Under the pieces are notes generated by a model. The model ran no database searches. It was not told where the DNA came from and saw only the letters and a program-made list of their open reading frames with translations. Below, one piece after another: positions 1-6,576 of a DNA stretch of 9,388 nucleotides. The stretch is from the NCBI GenBank assembly GCA_002492075.1, contig DKXD01000122.1:1-9388 (forward strand). The letters are read 5' to 3'. The stretch's first letter is position 1, and each line of letters begins with the position of its first letter. Source of the stretch: Ruminococcaceae bacterium UBA7135. GTDB taxonomy: Bacteria > Bacillota > Clostridia > Oscillospirales > Ruminococcaceae. Made by a program: the position numbers and the translations under genes.

Positions 1-40
1 GTTGCTGATTTTCAAACGTTGCTGTAAGCTAAACTATAAT

Positions 41-625
41 TTACTTCCTCGCCGCCGAAACCGCTTTTAGCGTCAGCTTTGCCGCCGCGTATCCGACAAG
101 TGTTCCGAGCGTGTTCGCGATGATATCGTCCAAGTCGCAGGAACGTTCCAAAAGCGGCTGAACCAATTCGATAAGCGGCGTTGTTCCCAAGCCGATAAGT
201 CCCACAGCCCACCAACGAAGCCTGCGAAACGACACTGCCAGAAGCGCTCCGTAAGGCACAAACAGCACGATGTTGCCGATAAGCTCCTCGTCGCGAAGAA
301 CCGAAAAATCCCCGCCAAGCAGCAACAAAAAACGTCCGTTGTTTCCGTATTCGCCCGGAAGAAATGTCAGAGCCGCAAATTCTTCAAGAGTGATCTTTCC
401 GAAAAGCAGCCGCGGCAGCTCGGGCAGCCATACCAGAACGATAAGAATTACCAGATACCACACAAGCAAACCCCGCGCGACCTCCGCTGACATTGCGGCA
501 CGCGGCTTGTGCGAAGCTTTAAGATATGTTACGCGTATCACGGCGTATATGGCGGCGGCTGCCGCGGCTATCGGCACGGCGGCAAACAGTCCGTAATCCT
601 TTAAGGTATGATACAGCCAGGACAT
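41..625 (-). CDS. VanZ-like family membrane protein
   Basis: A polytopic membrane protein of about 194 residues. Five hydrophobic segments are visible: two near the N-terminus (the first very Ala-rich), then three in the second half. The VanZ-family signature is clear there: GNIVLFVPYGALL, then IELVQPLL, then DLDDIIANTLGTLVGY, covering the conserved Asn, Gln, Asp-Asp and Asn-Thr-Leu-Gly positions. Family members are linked to glycopeptide (teicoplanin) tolerance, but the biochemical role is unsettled, so no specific function is assigned. An upstream in-frame ATG at 661 exists. I chose the ATG at 623-625 because AGAGGTGAGG lies just before it, while the 661 ATG sits at the edge of a strong hairpin with no ribosome binding site. 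Transcribed divergently from the Sel1 gene, from a promoter at 719-747. It has no obvious partner inside the window. Confident about family, not about role. Confidence 0.88.
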   Translation of the reverse strand: MSWLYHTLKDYGLFAAVPIAAAAAAIYAVIRVTYLKASHKPRAAMSAEVARGLLVWYLVILIVLVWLPELPRLLFGKITLEEFAALTFLPGEYGNNGRFLLLLGGDFSVLRDEELIGNIVLFVPYGALLAVSFRRLRWWAVGLIGLGTTPLIELVQPLLERSCDLDDIIANTLGTLVGYAAAKLTLKAVSAARK

Positions 626-660
626 TTCCTCACCTCTTTTGTAAGTATCGATTATTTTCA

Positions 661-693
661 TTTTCTCTCCCCGCCGCAGGCGGGGAGAGAAAA
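661..693. repeat. Perfect GC-rich hairpin in the vanZ leader
   Basis: A perfect 15-bp inverted repeat (arms 661-675 and 679-693) around a 3-nt loop (GCA). The core is CCCCGCC/GGCGGGG, flanked by a pyrimidine-rich left arm and purine-rich right arm. It lies between the predicted vanZ promoter and the vanZ ribosome binding site, so it would fold in the 5' leader of that transcript. Neither strand has a U-tract after the stem, so it is not a canonical intrinsic terminator. It resembles two hairpins at 4014-4046 and 4466-4490. Confidence 0.85.
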
Positions 694-718
694 CGGTAAA
701 ATCCGTATTTTCTTAAAT

Positions 719-747
719 ATTGTAACATTTTGCCGCGGATAATTCAA
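719..747 (-). promoter_or_regulatory. Predicted sigma-A promoter for the vanZ-like gene
   Basis: Read on the minus strand, TTGAAT (742-747) and TACAAT (719-724) are separated by exactly 17 nt (725-741). This is one mismatch per box from the sigma-A consensus. It points toward the vanZ-like gene, giving a leader of roughly 85 nt that includes the 661-693 hairpin. Confidence 0.72.
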
Positions 748-760
748 CAGATTTTTAAAA

Positions 761-778
761 ATGTAAGAGAAATGTAAG
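761..778. promoter_or_regulatory. Candidate direct-repeat operator (Pho-box-like)
   Basis: ATGTAAG occurs at 761-767 and again at 772-778. On the minus strand this reads CTTACAT-N4-CTTACAT with an AT-rich spacer. An 11-bp period matches one helical turn and is the arrangement bound by OmpR/PhoB-family response regulators. The half-site matches 5 of 7 bases of the E. coli PhoB half-site CTGTCAT. It sits between the two divergent -35 boxes, 13 nt from one and 18 nt from the other. The regulator is not identified. Confidence 0.4.
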
Positions 779-796
779 ATTATCTTCCGCAAGCCG

Positions 797-825
797 TTGA
801 CATTTTGCGAAATTTGTGATACAAT
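797..825 (+). promoter_or_regulatory. Predicted sigma-A promoter of the eight-gene operon
   Basis: TTGACA at 797-802 (perfect -35) and TACAAT at 820-825 (one mismatch) are separated by exactly 17 nt. Transcription would begin near 832, about 30 nt before the ATG at 863. No later promoter of similar quality was seen before 7047, so it probably drives the whole plus-strand gene run. Confidence 0.85.
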
Positions 826-862
826 ATATAGTGAATGATTTTATGTGTAATGAGGTGGCGGA

Positions 863-2185
863 ATGAAGTGCGGTCGGTGCGGACGAGAGTTCGATTTTTC
901 CAAGCAGGATTTTTGCGGCTTTTGCAAAACCGTCCATAACAAGAGCGGCGAGCCTGTTCGCGATATCAAGGGTATACTGTGCTATATATCGGAGAGGTTC
1001 GGCGCGGATACATTGCTTGACCGCCGCCGCACAGACGCGCTGATAGCGGATCTTTTCCCCAAGGAGGATACCGCGCGGAGACTGGCGTATGTCGCGCTTT
1101 ATGACGGCGCGGCGAAAAATCTGTCGGCGGTTCGCGAAAAGCCGTTCGAGGTGAAATGCGCCGTGGCGGCGCGGTGTGTAAAATCTCTGCGCGACGAGAT
1201 AGGTCTTAAAGGAAAAGTCGCGGCGGAGGCTGTCGAGGCTGTGGGCTGCGCGGTAGGGTGCGAAATCTCGTTCAAGAAGTCCGAAAAAACGCCCGCCTCC
1301 GAAACGGAGAGCCGCAAGAACGTGACCGACGCTGCCGAGCAATACTCGTTGGGGCGGCATTTCGATCGTATCCGTGAATACGAAAAGGCGCTTTATTGGT
1401 TTGAAAGCGCGGCTTTGCAGGATCACGGCGAGGCGCAGTATTACGTCGGCGTTTACAGACTTGAGGGACGCGGCGGCATACAGGACGCAGATCAGTCGCG
1501 CGAGTGGTTTGTGCGGGCTATGGAAAACGGCGTAGCGCAGGCGGAGTATATGGTGGGCTATTTTTACGCGGAGGGAACCGCGTGCGAGGTGGACGAGGAC
1601 AAGGCGTTTGAGTGCTTTTTGAGCGCGGCGAAAAAGGGCTGCGCGGACGCGGCGAACATGGTAGCTATGTGTTACGAAAACGGCGTTCACACCGAGAAAA
1701 ATCCCGAGCTTGCGAAAAAATGGCGCAAAGCGGGCGGCACTCTTGATGAACGCGAGCCGGAGCGGACAGCGGAAGTTCCAAAGCAAGCCCCCACCCTTCC
1801 CGACCCCGATGAAACTCCCAAATCTACGGCGGACGAAGGAGAAGAGCTGTATCAAAGTGCGCGGCGGTGTCTTGCCGAAAAGGACGCGGAAGGCGCGGCG
1901 CTGTTCTACAAGCGCGCCGCGGAGCTGGGTCACGTGCGGGCGCAGTGTTCTTACGGAAAATGTTTGTATACGGGTCACGGCGCGGGCAAAGATCCCGCCG
2001 AAGCGTTCCGTTGGTTTAAAAAGGCGGCGGAGCAGAACCTTAATATCGCACAATACAATCTTGGAGTGATGTATCTTAAAGGCGTTTACGTTCCAAAGGA
2101 CACGGCGGAGGCAAAGAAATGGTTCAAGCTCGCGGCGGACAACGGTCACGAGGACGCGGGGAAGATACTCAAAAAGCTGAAGTGA
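863..2185 (+). CDS. Zinc-ribbon / Sel1-repeat scaffold protein
   Basis: A soluble 440-residue protein with no signal peptide or membrane segment. The N-terminus carries a short zinc ribbon (C3, C6, C18, C21). Residues about 33-135 form a helical region ending in a DEIGL...AAEAVEAVGCAVG stretch. I have seen this type of region beside zinc ribbons and Sel1 repeats in Firmicutes, but I cannot name it firmly. Two blocks of Sel1/TPR-like repeats follow: about four units at 157-291 and three at 327-440, with typical A-x-x-x-L-G and A-x-x-W-F-x-x-A-A positions. They are joined by a charged, Pro-rich linker (about 292-326). Sel1 repeats are protein-binding scaffolds, so a partner-binding role is likely; partners are unknown. 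The start has GAGGTGG at 852-858, 4 nt upstream. It is the first gene after the promoter, and the next start is 10 nt past its stop. Confidence 0.88.
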   Translation: MKCGRCGREFDFSKQDFCGFCKTVHNKSGEPVRDIKGILCYISERFGADTLLDRRRTDALIADLFPKEDTARRLAYVALYDGAAKNLSAVREKPFEVKCAVAARCVKSLRDEIGLKGKVAAEAVEAVGCAVGCEISFKKSEKTPASETESRKNVTDAAEQYSLGRHFDRIREYEKALYWFESAALQDHGEAQYYVGVYRLEGRGGIQDADQSREWFVRAMENGVAQAEYMVGYFYAEGTACEVDEDKAFECFLSAAKKGCADAANMVAMCYENGVHTEKNPELAKKWRKAGGTLDEREPERTAEVPKQAPTLPDPDETPKSTADEGEELYQSARRCLAEKDAEGAALFYKRAAELGHVRAQCSYGKCLYTGHGAGKDPAEAFRWFKKAAEQNLNIAQYNLGVMYLKGVYVPKDTAEAKKWFKLAADNGHEDAGKILKKLK

Positions 2186-2194
2186 GGGTGCGGA

Positions 2195-3073
2195 ATGAAT
2201 AAACGCAAAGCGCCGATAATCGTCATAGCGGTGTGCATGTTCGTTTTGATCGCCGCCGTGCTTACGATACTCATATTGACGGGCAAATTAGGCGGCGAAA
2301 GGCATGACCCCGATAAGGAGCGTTTTGAGAAAGCCTTGAGCGAAAGATACGGCGAGGACTTCGTGTGCCTTGAGTGGGAAAGCTCCGGCATATTTGAGAA
2401 GCCGATACGCATGAGCGGGATCTGCGCGCCCGCCCGTGATATATCGCTCAGATTTATGGCGGATATGGAGATCGGCTCCGAAACAAAGCTCTCCGATGAT
2501 TATCCGTGGGCTCTCGCGAGCCGACAGCTCTCCGCCGAGCTTATCGAAAAGTTTAACAAAATATGGAATGAATTCAGCGTTGACAGCGGTTTTCTGATTA
2601 TTGAAGAGCACGACAGCGCCGAGTTTGTACCAAAAATTCGGGAGGGCACGTTCGATTGGCGGTATTATATGGAGCAGAGTATAAGCGGCAGCAACTTCGA
2701 CTTCGGCGTCAATGCTATCTGCACGGTGATTGTCGACAGCTCAGCGGCAACGCTTTCCCATGAGGAAGAGTGGAACGCTCTGCATGGGCTTATGGAGGAA
2801 TATAACGTGGAGCTTAACAAGCTGGACAGGTATCCCGGGCTTTCGCTATCAATATACTTCGCGCCGAGCGAGCTTTACGGCGAGTGCGCGGCAAAAATGA
2901 AAGCGCCGCGATCGCTCAGCAGCGACAACGACGATTACTTGGATTTCTTGGAGGAAAAACTCGGCGAACCGGCATATCTTGGCGCGGGTTGCGGTCTAAC
3001 TTTGGATATGATCGCGGAGTGTAAAGAGCCTTATCTGGAGTATCGAAAGAATATCGGCAAGTTCAATAAGTAA
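2195..3073 (+). CDS. Single-pass membrane protein, unknown outer domain
   Basis: A protein of 292 residues that I do not recognise. A short basic N-terminus (MNKRK) precedes one strong hydrophobic helix (about residues 7-30). This predicts a type II (N-in) anchor with about 260 residues outside the membrane. There is no Cys lipobox after the helix. The outer part is acidic, rich in Trp, Tyr and Phe, and has Cys residues that could form disulfides. No enzymatic motif was seen. GAGGGTG at 2184-2190 overlaps the stop of the Sel1 gene and sits 4 nt before the ATG, so the two genes are almost certainly co-transcribed and perhaps translationally coupled. Placed beside a kinase and Sel1 scaffold it could be a surface sensor or substrate, but that is inference. 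Confidence 0.8.
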   Translation: MNKRKAPIIVIAVCMFVLIAAVLTILILTGKLGGERHDPDKERFEKALSERYGEDFVCLEWESSGIFEKPIRMSGICAPARDISLRFMADMEIGSETKLSDDYPWALASRQLSAELIEKFNKIWNEFSVDSGFLIIEEHDSAEFVPKIREGTFDWRYYMEQSISGSNFDFGVNAICTVIVDSSAATLSHEEEWNALHGLMEEYNVELNKLDRYPGLSLSIYFAPSELYGECAAKMKAPRSLSSDNDDYLDFLEEKLGEPAYLGAGCGLTLDMIAECKEPYLEYRKNIGKFNK

Positions 3074-3112
3074 ACAAGTTATTTGTAATTTTATTTTTTA
3101 GGGGGAAAAACT

Positions 3113-3571
3113 TTGCTGACACCTACAATTGATTTCGGAGAGATTTCGATAACTCTGCCGTGTGCGCTTAAAGACATAGGCGGCGTTACGGTGGACGAGG
3201 AAGAAACCTTTGAGTATAACTACGATGGGATAGACGCTTTGAACGTAAGCATTTACCTCAACGGCTGTCCGATTGACGGCGTAACTCTGGATAACCGCGA
3301 TAAGGACATACCGATTGAGGAGAAACCCATAATTGAATTCCCGGTGGATGATGAGGCGGAGTTCCACGGAATACGTTGTTACCACAGCAAGTGGGAGGAC
3401 ATTTGCGAAATCATTGGAACGCCCCGCTCCAAAATTTACGGTAACTTTCTTGTGCCACTTGAAAACGGCTACTATCTTGATTGCAGGAAGTCTTTCGATA
3501 AAGGAACGGTTACAGAGATGACGGTGTTCAGAGTTTTCGACAGCAAAGAGGAATACCGAAACGTGCGTTAA
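3113..3571 (+). CDS. Hypothetical acidic soluble protein (TTG start)
   Basis: An unrecognised 152-residue protein without signal peptide or membrane segments. It is acidic and rich in predicted beta strands (alternating hydrophobic runs such as ISITLP, NVSIYLNG, IIEFPVDD). A Trp/Cys-containing middle (KWEDICEIIG) and a C-terminal strand pair (GYYLDCRKSF, TEMTVFRVF) are also visible. Translation appears to start at TTG (3113-3115): AGGGGG at 3100-3105 is 7 nt upstream, and no in-frame ATG offers a better choice without losing most of the protein. It begins 39 nt after the preceding stop. Small acidic neighbours like this and the next gene could be binding or immunity-type proteins, but nothing in the sequence proves it. 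Confidence 0.75.
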   Translation: MLTPTIDFGEISITLPCALKDIGGVTVDEEETFEYNYDGIDALNVSIYLNGCPIDGVTLDNRDKDIPIEEKPIIEFPVDDEAEFHGIRCYHSKWEDICEIIGTPRSKIYGNFLVPLENGYYLDCRKSFDKGTVTEMTVFRVFDSKEEYRNVR

Positions 3572-3589
3572 ATTCACAAAGGAGAGCTT

Positions 3590-3994
3590 ATGAAAAATTT
3601 TTGCAGCTACAAAGCGGAAAAATATTCCGAGGACAAATACAAGGAGATCGAGGACGGGATATATCAGACCGCCGACCCCTTCGGCATGAATGACGGCGAC
3701 ATCTATGTCACGTCGCTTACATTTGAGCTGGAGAACGACCGATACGGCGAGGAGGACGGCTCTCCGCGATTTATTCCGCAGGTGCCGTTAGAGGGGCTTC
3801 TGGACGAGTTCGGTTTGTTCGTCACGGATTTTTACGAGGATTTGAACAACGCATGCGAGACCGTTTGCTATCAGGAATTCGGCTCGCCCGAGATCGAAGA
3901 TATACGAAAGCTGAGAACGCTTATCGGAAAGAAGTTTTACGCCAAGCCGTATGAAGAGGACGGCGAGGAGTACTATAAATTGGTAACGGAGTAA
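3590..3994 (+). CDS. Hypothetical small acidic protein
   Basis: A 134-residue, strongly acidic cytosolic protein of no family I can name. The N-terminal third is Lys/Glu/Tyr-rich. The centre contains IYVTSLTFEL, a likely strand, then an amphipathic acidic helix (EGLLDEFGLFVTDFYEDL) with several aromatic residues. The C-terminus is again Glu/Tyr-rich. There is no signal peptide, membrane helix or metal-binding cluster. AAAGGAG at 3578-3584 lies 5 nt before the ATG, a strong ribosome binding site. It starts 18 nt after the previous stop, so it belongs to the same transcription unit. A 92-nt gap with a GC-rich hairpin separates it from the TerY-C gene. Confidence 0.75.
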   Translation: MKNFCSYKAEKYSEDKYKEIEDGIYQTADPFGMNDGDIYVTSLTFELENDRYGEEDGSPRFIPQVPLEGLLDEFGLFVTDFYEDLNNACETVCYQEFGSPEIEDIRKLRTLIGKKFYAKPYEEDGEEYYKLVTE

Positions 3995-4013
3995 CGCCAA
4001 ATCTAAAATTATT

Positions 4014-4046
4014 TTTTCTTTCCCCCGCGGAGCGGGGGAAAGAAAA
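4014..4046. repeat. GC-rich hairpin repeat, copy 2
   Basis: A 15-bp perfect stem (4014-4028 with 4032-4046) around a GGA loop, extendable by a G-U and an A-U pair to 4012-4048. The core is CCCCCGC-GGA-GCGGGGG with a T/C-rich left arm and A/G-rich right arm. It lies in the gap before the TerY-C gene. The core is the same as that of copy 3 at 4466-4490. It is followed by an A-rich, not T-rich, tract on both strands, so it is unlikely to be a simple terminator. Confidence 0.85.
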
Positions 4047-4086
4047 GAAGATAATATGCTTACTTTTAATAAACGGAGGAAACACA

Positions 4087-4455
4087 ATGAAAGCAGCAGT
4101 AATTTTAACGAAGTGCAAAGAGAGCCATGAGCTTTTCGGCATACGCGCCGAGGTTCGCGAGAACGCGGAAAAGCCCGAGCAGGAGGAGTGGTACGCGACT
4201 TGGGCGTTCAAGGTCAGCGAAAAGACGGCGGGGCGCGAGAAGTTCGGCGACACAGAGATTTCGGGTAACATCTACATCACGACCGAGTACCCCTCCTGCC
4301 CGTATTGCGGAGCAAAAGGATTTTTCCAGTGCAGCGAGTGCGGAAAGACCACCTGCTGGGACGGAGAGAACGAAACCGTCTGCGAGTGGTGCGGCAACGC
4401 CGCCGAAACCTCCGCAGAGGAGAGCTTTGAGGGTATCTCCGGCGGCGGATTCTGA
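4087..4455 (+). CDS. Stand-alone TerY-C zinc-binding domain protein
   Basis: A 122-residue cytosolic protein recognised as a TerY-C metal-binding domain. The N-terminal half holds a beta-rich segment with EWYATWAFKVSEK and FGDTEISG. The C-terminal half is a treble-type zinc ribbon: C71-x2-C74, C82-x2-C85, C90 and C99-x2-C102, within the family-typical run YPSCPYCGAKGFFQCSECGK and then CWDG. The tail is flexible (ends GGGF). In tellurite-resistance-related (Ter) loci this domain usually accompanies a VWA protein, a PP2C phosphatase and a kinase. Here it stands alone, directly before a kinase of the expected type. GGAGGA at 4075-4080 is 6 nt before the ATG. It probably acts as a metal-binding adaptor for the kinase (inference). 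Family assignment is confident; role is not. Confidence 0.87.
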   Translation: MKAAVILTKCKESHELFGIRAEVRENAEKPEQEEWYATWAFKVSEKTAGREKFGDTEISGNIYITTEYPSCPYCGAKGFFQCSECGKTTCWDGENETVCEWCGNAAETSAEESFEGISGGGF

Positions 4456-4465
4456 TCCGAAAACA

Positions 4466-4490
4466 TCTTCCCCCGCGGAGCGGGGGAAGA
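4466..4490. repeat. GC-rich hairpin repeat, copy 3
   Basis: An 11-bp perfect stem (4466-4476 with 4480-4490) with a GGA loop, 10 nt after the TerY-C stop. It shares its CCCCCGC-GGA-GCGGGGG core with copy 2. It is followed by AAAAAATAAAT rather than a T-tract, so read-through into the kinase gene is expected. It could set relative expression or act as an mRNA processing or stability element. Confidence 0.85.
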
Positions 4491-4526
4491 AAAAATAAAT
4501 TCTCCATTAGTGGCGGGGGTGTTTTT

Positions 4527-5798
4527 TTGCTTAAGATCGGTGATAAAGTGCCGCTGGAGCTTGGCGGCTCGGCGGAGATTTCAGAGGTGCTCGGGCAGGG
4601 CGGACAGGGAATAGTTTACCGCGCGGAGTTCGCGGGCAAGGAGTACGCTTTGAAAATGTATTTTCAGAACAAGCTGCGCCGCCCCGAAATATTCCGCGAC
4701 AATCTGCGGACGCTCTGCGAGGATAAGACCGCGAACGACGCGTTTTTGATGCCGCGCCTGCTCACCGCCGAGACCGACGAGGGCTTTGGGTTTATGATGG
4801 ACTTGATACCCGAGGAATACAAGCCGTTTTCCGATATCTTAAACGCGCGCGTTAAGCTTTCGGGGCTGTATTCCGTGGTAAACTCCGCGATAAAGATAAC
4901 GTCGGCGTTCCGTGAGCTGCACAACTCGGGCAAGAGCTATCAGGATATGAACGACGGCGGGTTTTTCATTCGCCCGTCGGACGGCGACGTGCTTATCTGC
5001 GACTGCGATAACATAGCGCCCTATGGCGAGCATCTGGGTATCGCCGGAAAGCCGGGTTATATGGCTCCCGAGATCGTTCGCGGCGAAAAGGCTCCCGATA
5101 AATACACCGACCGCTACTCGCTGGCGGTGGTGCTGTTCCGGCTGCTGCTGCGCGGCGATCCGCTGGAGGGCGGCAAGGTGCTGAAAAGCGTCTGCCTTAC
5201 CGAGGAAGCGGAGCGGCGGCACTACGGCTTCGAGCCGATATTCGTCTACGACCCCGACGACGACAGCAACCGTCCCGTTCGCGGCGTTCACAACAACATC
5301 ATCAAATTCTGGCGCATTATGCCCGATTATATTCGGGAGGCGTTTGAGTTTTCGTTCACAACGGGTCTCAACGAGCCGTCAAAGCGGCTGATAGAAAAGC
5401 AGTGGCTTGACCTGCTGAAGCGTCTGCGCGGCGACATCACGGCGTGTCCGTGCGGCATACAGAACTTCCTGCCAGCCGTGGAAACGGACGACGAGGGCAA
5501 GCTTATCTGTCCGTGCGGAACGCACTATTCAAAGCCGCTCTCGCTTGTGGGAGCAAAGACGAGCGTTCTGCTGTTCGACGGCGCGAAGCTCTTCAACGAG
5601 GACGTTTCTCTTGAAGCGGAGGTCGTCCGCAACAAGAAAAATCCCGCGCTTTGGGGACTTAAAAATCACGGCGCGGAAAGCTGGAGCTGCACGCTCCCGA
5701 ACGGCGAGGAAAAGCAGATCGAAAGCGGAAAAGCCGCGCCTATCTTTGTGGGAACAAGTATCTCTATCGGCGAGGAGAGGTTCGATATAAAGGAGTGA
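4527..5798 (+). CDS. Ser/Thr-type protein kinase with zinc knuckle and C-terminal beta domain
   Basis: A 423-residue kinase of the type paired with VWA/PP2C/TerY-C proteins in Firmicutes. The glycine loop is GQGGQGIVY (residues 23-31) and the ATP Lys is K43 (YALKMY). The catalytic loop is YQDMNDGGFF, with catalytic D140 but Gly145 where kinases have Asn. The DFG equivalent is D159-C-D, and the activation segment ends in APE (180-182). After the C-lobe come C307-P-C and C328-P-C, a likely zinc knuckle. A beta-rich domain of about 90 residues, perhaps FHA-like, ends the protein. There is no membrane helix, so it is cytosolic. TTG (4527-4529) is the start: GGGGGTG at 4515-4521 lies 5 nt upstream and no nearer in-frame start exists. 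It follows the TerY-C gene by 71 nt and ends 5 nt before the next start. Substrates are unknown; co-operon scaffold and membrane proteins are candidates. Confidence 0.9.
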   Translation: MLKIGDKVPLELGGSAEISEVLGQGGQGIVYRAEFAGKEYALKMYFQNKLRRPEIFRDNLRTLCEDKTANDAFLMPRLLTAETDEGFGFMMDLIPEEYKPFSDILNARVKLSGLYSVVNSAIKITSAFRELHNSGKSYQDMNDGGFFIRPSDGDVLICDCDNIAPYGEHLGIAGKPGYMAPEIVRGEKAPDKYTDRYSLAVVLFRLLLRGDPLEGGKVLKSVCLTEEAERRHYGFEPIFVYDPDDDSNRPVRGVHNNIIKFWRIMPDYIREAFEFSFTTGLNEPSKRLIEKQWLDLLKRLRGDITACPCGIQNFLPAVETDDEGKLICPCGTHYSKPLSLVGAKTSVLLFDGAKLFNEDVSLEAEVVRNKKNPALWGLKNHGAESWSCTLPNGEEKQIESGKAAPIFVGTSISIGEERFDIKE

Positions 5799-5803
5799 GG
5801 TCT

Positions 5804-6559
5804 GTGTCGACCAAAAACCGCATACTCGGTAATTTGGGTTTAACGCTTTGTCTGTTCGGGCTTGTGACGTTAAAGATCACGATCATTCAAAAATACTATG
5901 TGGATGGCGGCTCGGTTCTAAGATCATTCTTGGATGATCCGCTCGATATATTGTTTCTGTTCTATTATGGGGTATTTCTGTCGGCGCTTTTTTCGCTTAT
6001 AACAGTATGGCTTCCGAACAAGGCTCAAACTCTGTTCGGGATATTGACGCTTTACGTTTTTGGCGCGGTGGGATTACTTGAGTTTGGTTGTAAAGCCTTT
6101 GTAATAATCGTTTGTTTAATTCTGGGTAAATCCATTCCCATTTTCACCGTTTTTGAATTCCTTATTACATTGGGAGTTCTTGCCGTGACGGGATATGTTG
6201 TATTGACCTCCGACGAATATGACGACTATAAATCGAAGAAAAAGGAACAAAACAAGAGTCAGTGGATATTTTTTTCGCCCAAAAAAGTTGATTTCTCAAA
6301 CGGAAACGAGCGTTGTTATAGGCGGCGAGAAATAGGGGGTCAAAAACCGACACGCGAAGATAACGGAATAAATATTGAAAAGCTCGGAAAGCGGTTATTT
6401 GCGGCGGCGGTCGCGGCGATCGTTGTGTCCGCGTCCTGTTTGATCTTTATAAGCTCCGACACGGCGGTCTGGCGTATTTCTTTCGTGTGTATGCTTATAG
6501 GCGGGCTGGGGCTTTTTGTTGGTGTGGCACTGCTGATCTTCGATCATATAAGGAAATGA
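5804..6559 (+). CDS. Polytopic membrane protein, unknown function
   Basis: About 251 residues, not recognised. Four or five hydrophobic segments occupy the first 145 residues. A basic cytosolic-looking loop of about 60 residues follows (KSKKKEQNKSQW and CYRRREIGGQK), then two C-terminal helices ending IFDHIRK. There is no catalytic motif. A GTG at 5795 overlaps the kinase stop, but I prefer GTG 5804-5806: AAAGGAG at 5789-5795 is 8 nt upstream of it, while the 5795 GTG has no ribosome binding site. The gene is clearly co-transcribed with the kinase. The large charged loop, with several Ser and Thr residues, could be a phosphorylation target (inference). Base composition is more AT-rich than the kinase, which is usual for membrane genes. 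Confidence 0.8.
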   Translation: MSTKNRILGNLGLTLCLFGLVTLKITIIQKYYVDGGSVLRSFLDDPLDILFLFYYGVFLSALFSLITVWLPNKAQTLFGILTLYVFGAVGLLEFGCKAFVIIVCLILGKSIPIFTVFEFLITLGVLAVTGYVVLTSDEYDDYKSKKKEQNKSQWIFFSPKKVDFSNGNERCYRRREIGGQKPTREDNGINIEKLGKRLFAAAVAAIVVSASCLIFISSDTAVWRISFVCMLIGGLGLFVGVALLIFDHIRK

Positions 6560-6576
6560 TAGAACGGAGGCTCGTT

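Noticed and set aside
1..40. GTTGCTG repeated at 1-7 and 18-24
   Set aside because: Only two short copies at the window edge; not distinguishable from chance.
661..693. Hairpin as a vanZ or operon terminator
   Set aside because: There is no T-tract after the stem on either strand, and it lies in the predicted 5' leader of vanZ, not after a gene.
755..2149. 464-codon open frame on the minus strand
   Set aside because: It is antisense to the clear zinc-ribbon/Sel1 gene, with Arg/Ala/Leu-rich composition typical of the opposite strand of GC-rich coding DNA, and has no ribosome binding site or family signature.
3098..3577. 159-codon minus-strand frame opposite the 3113 gene
   Set aside because: The plus-strand frame has a strong ribosome binding site and operon context; the antisense frame has neither.
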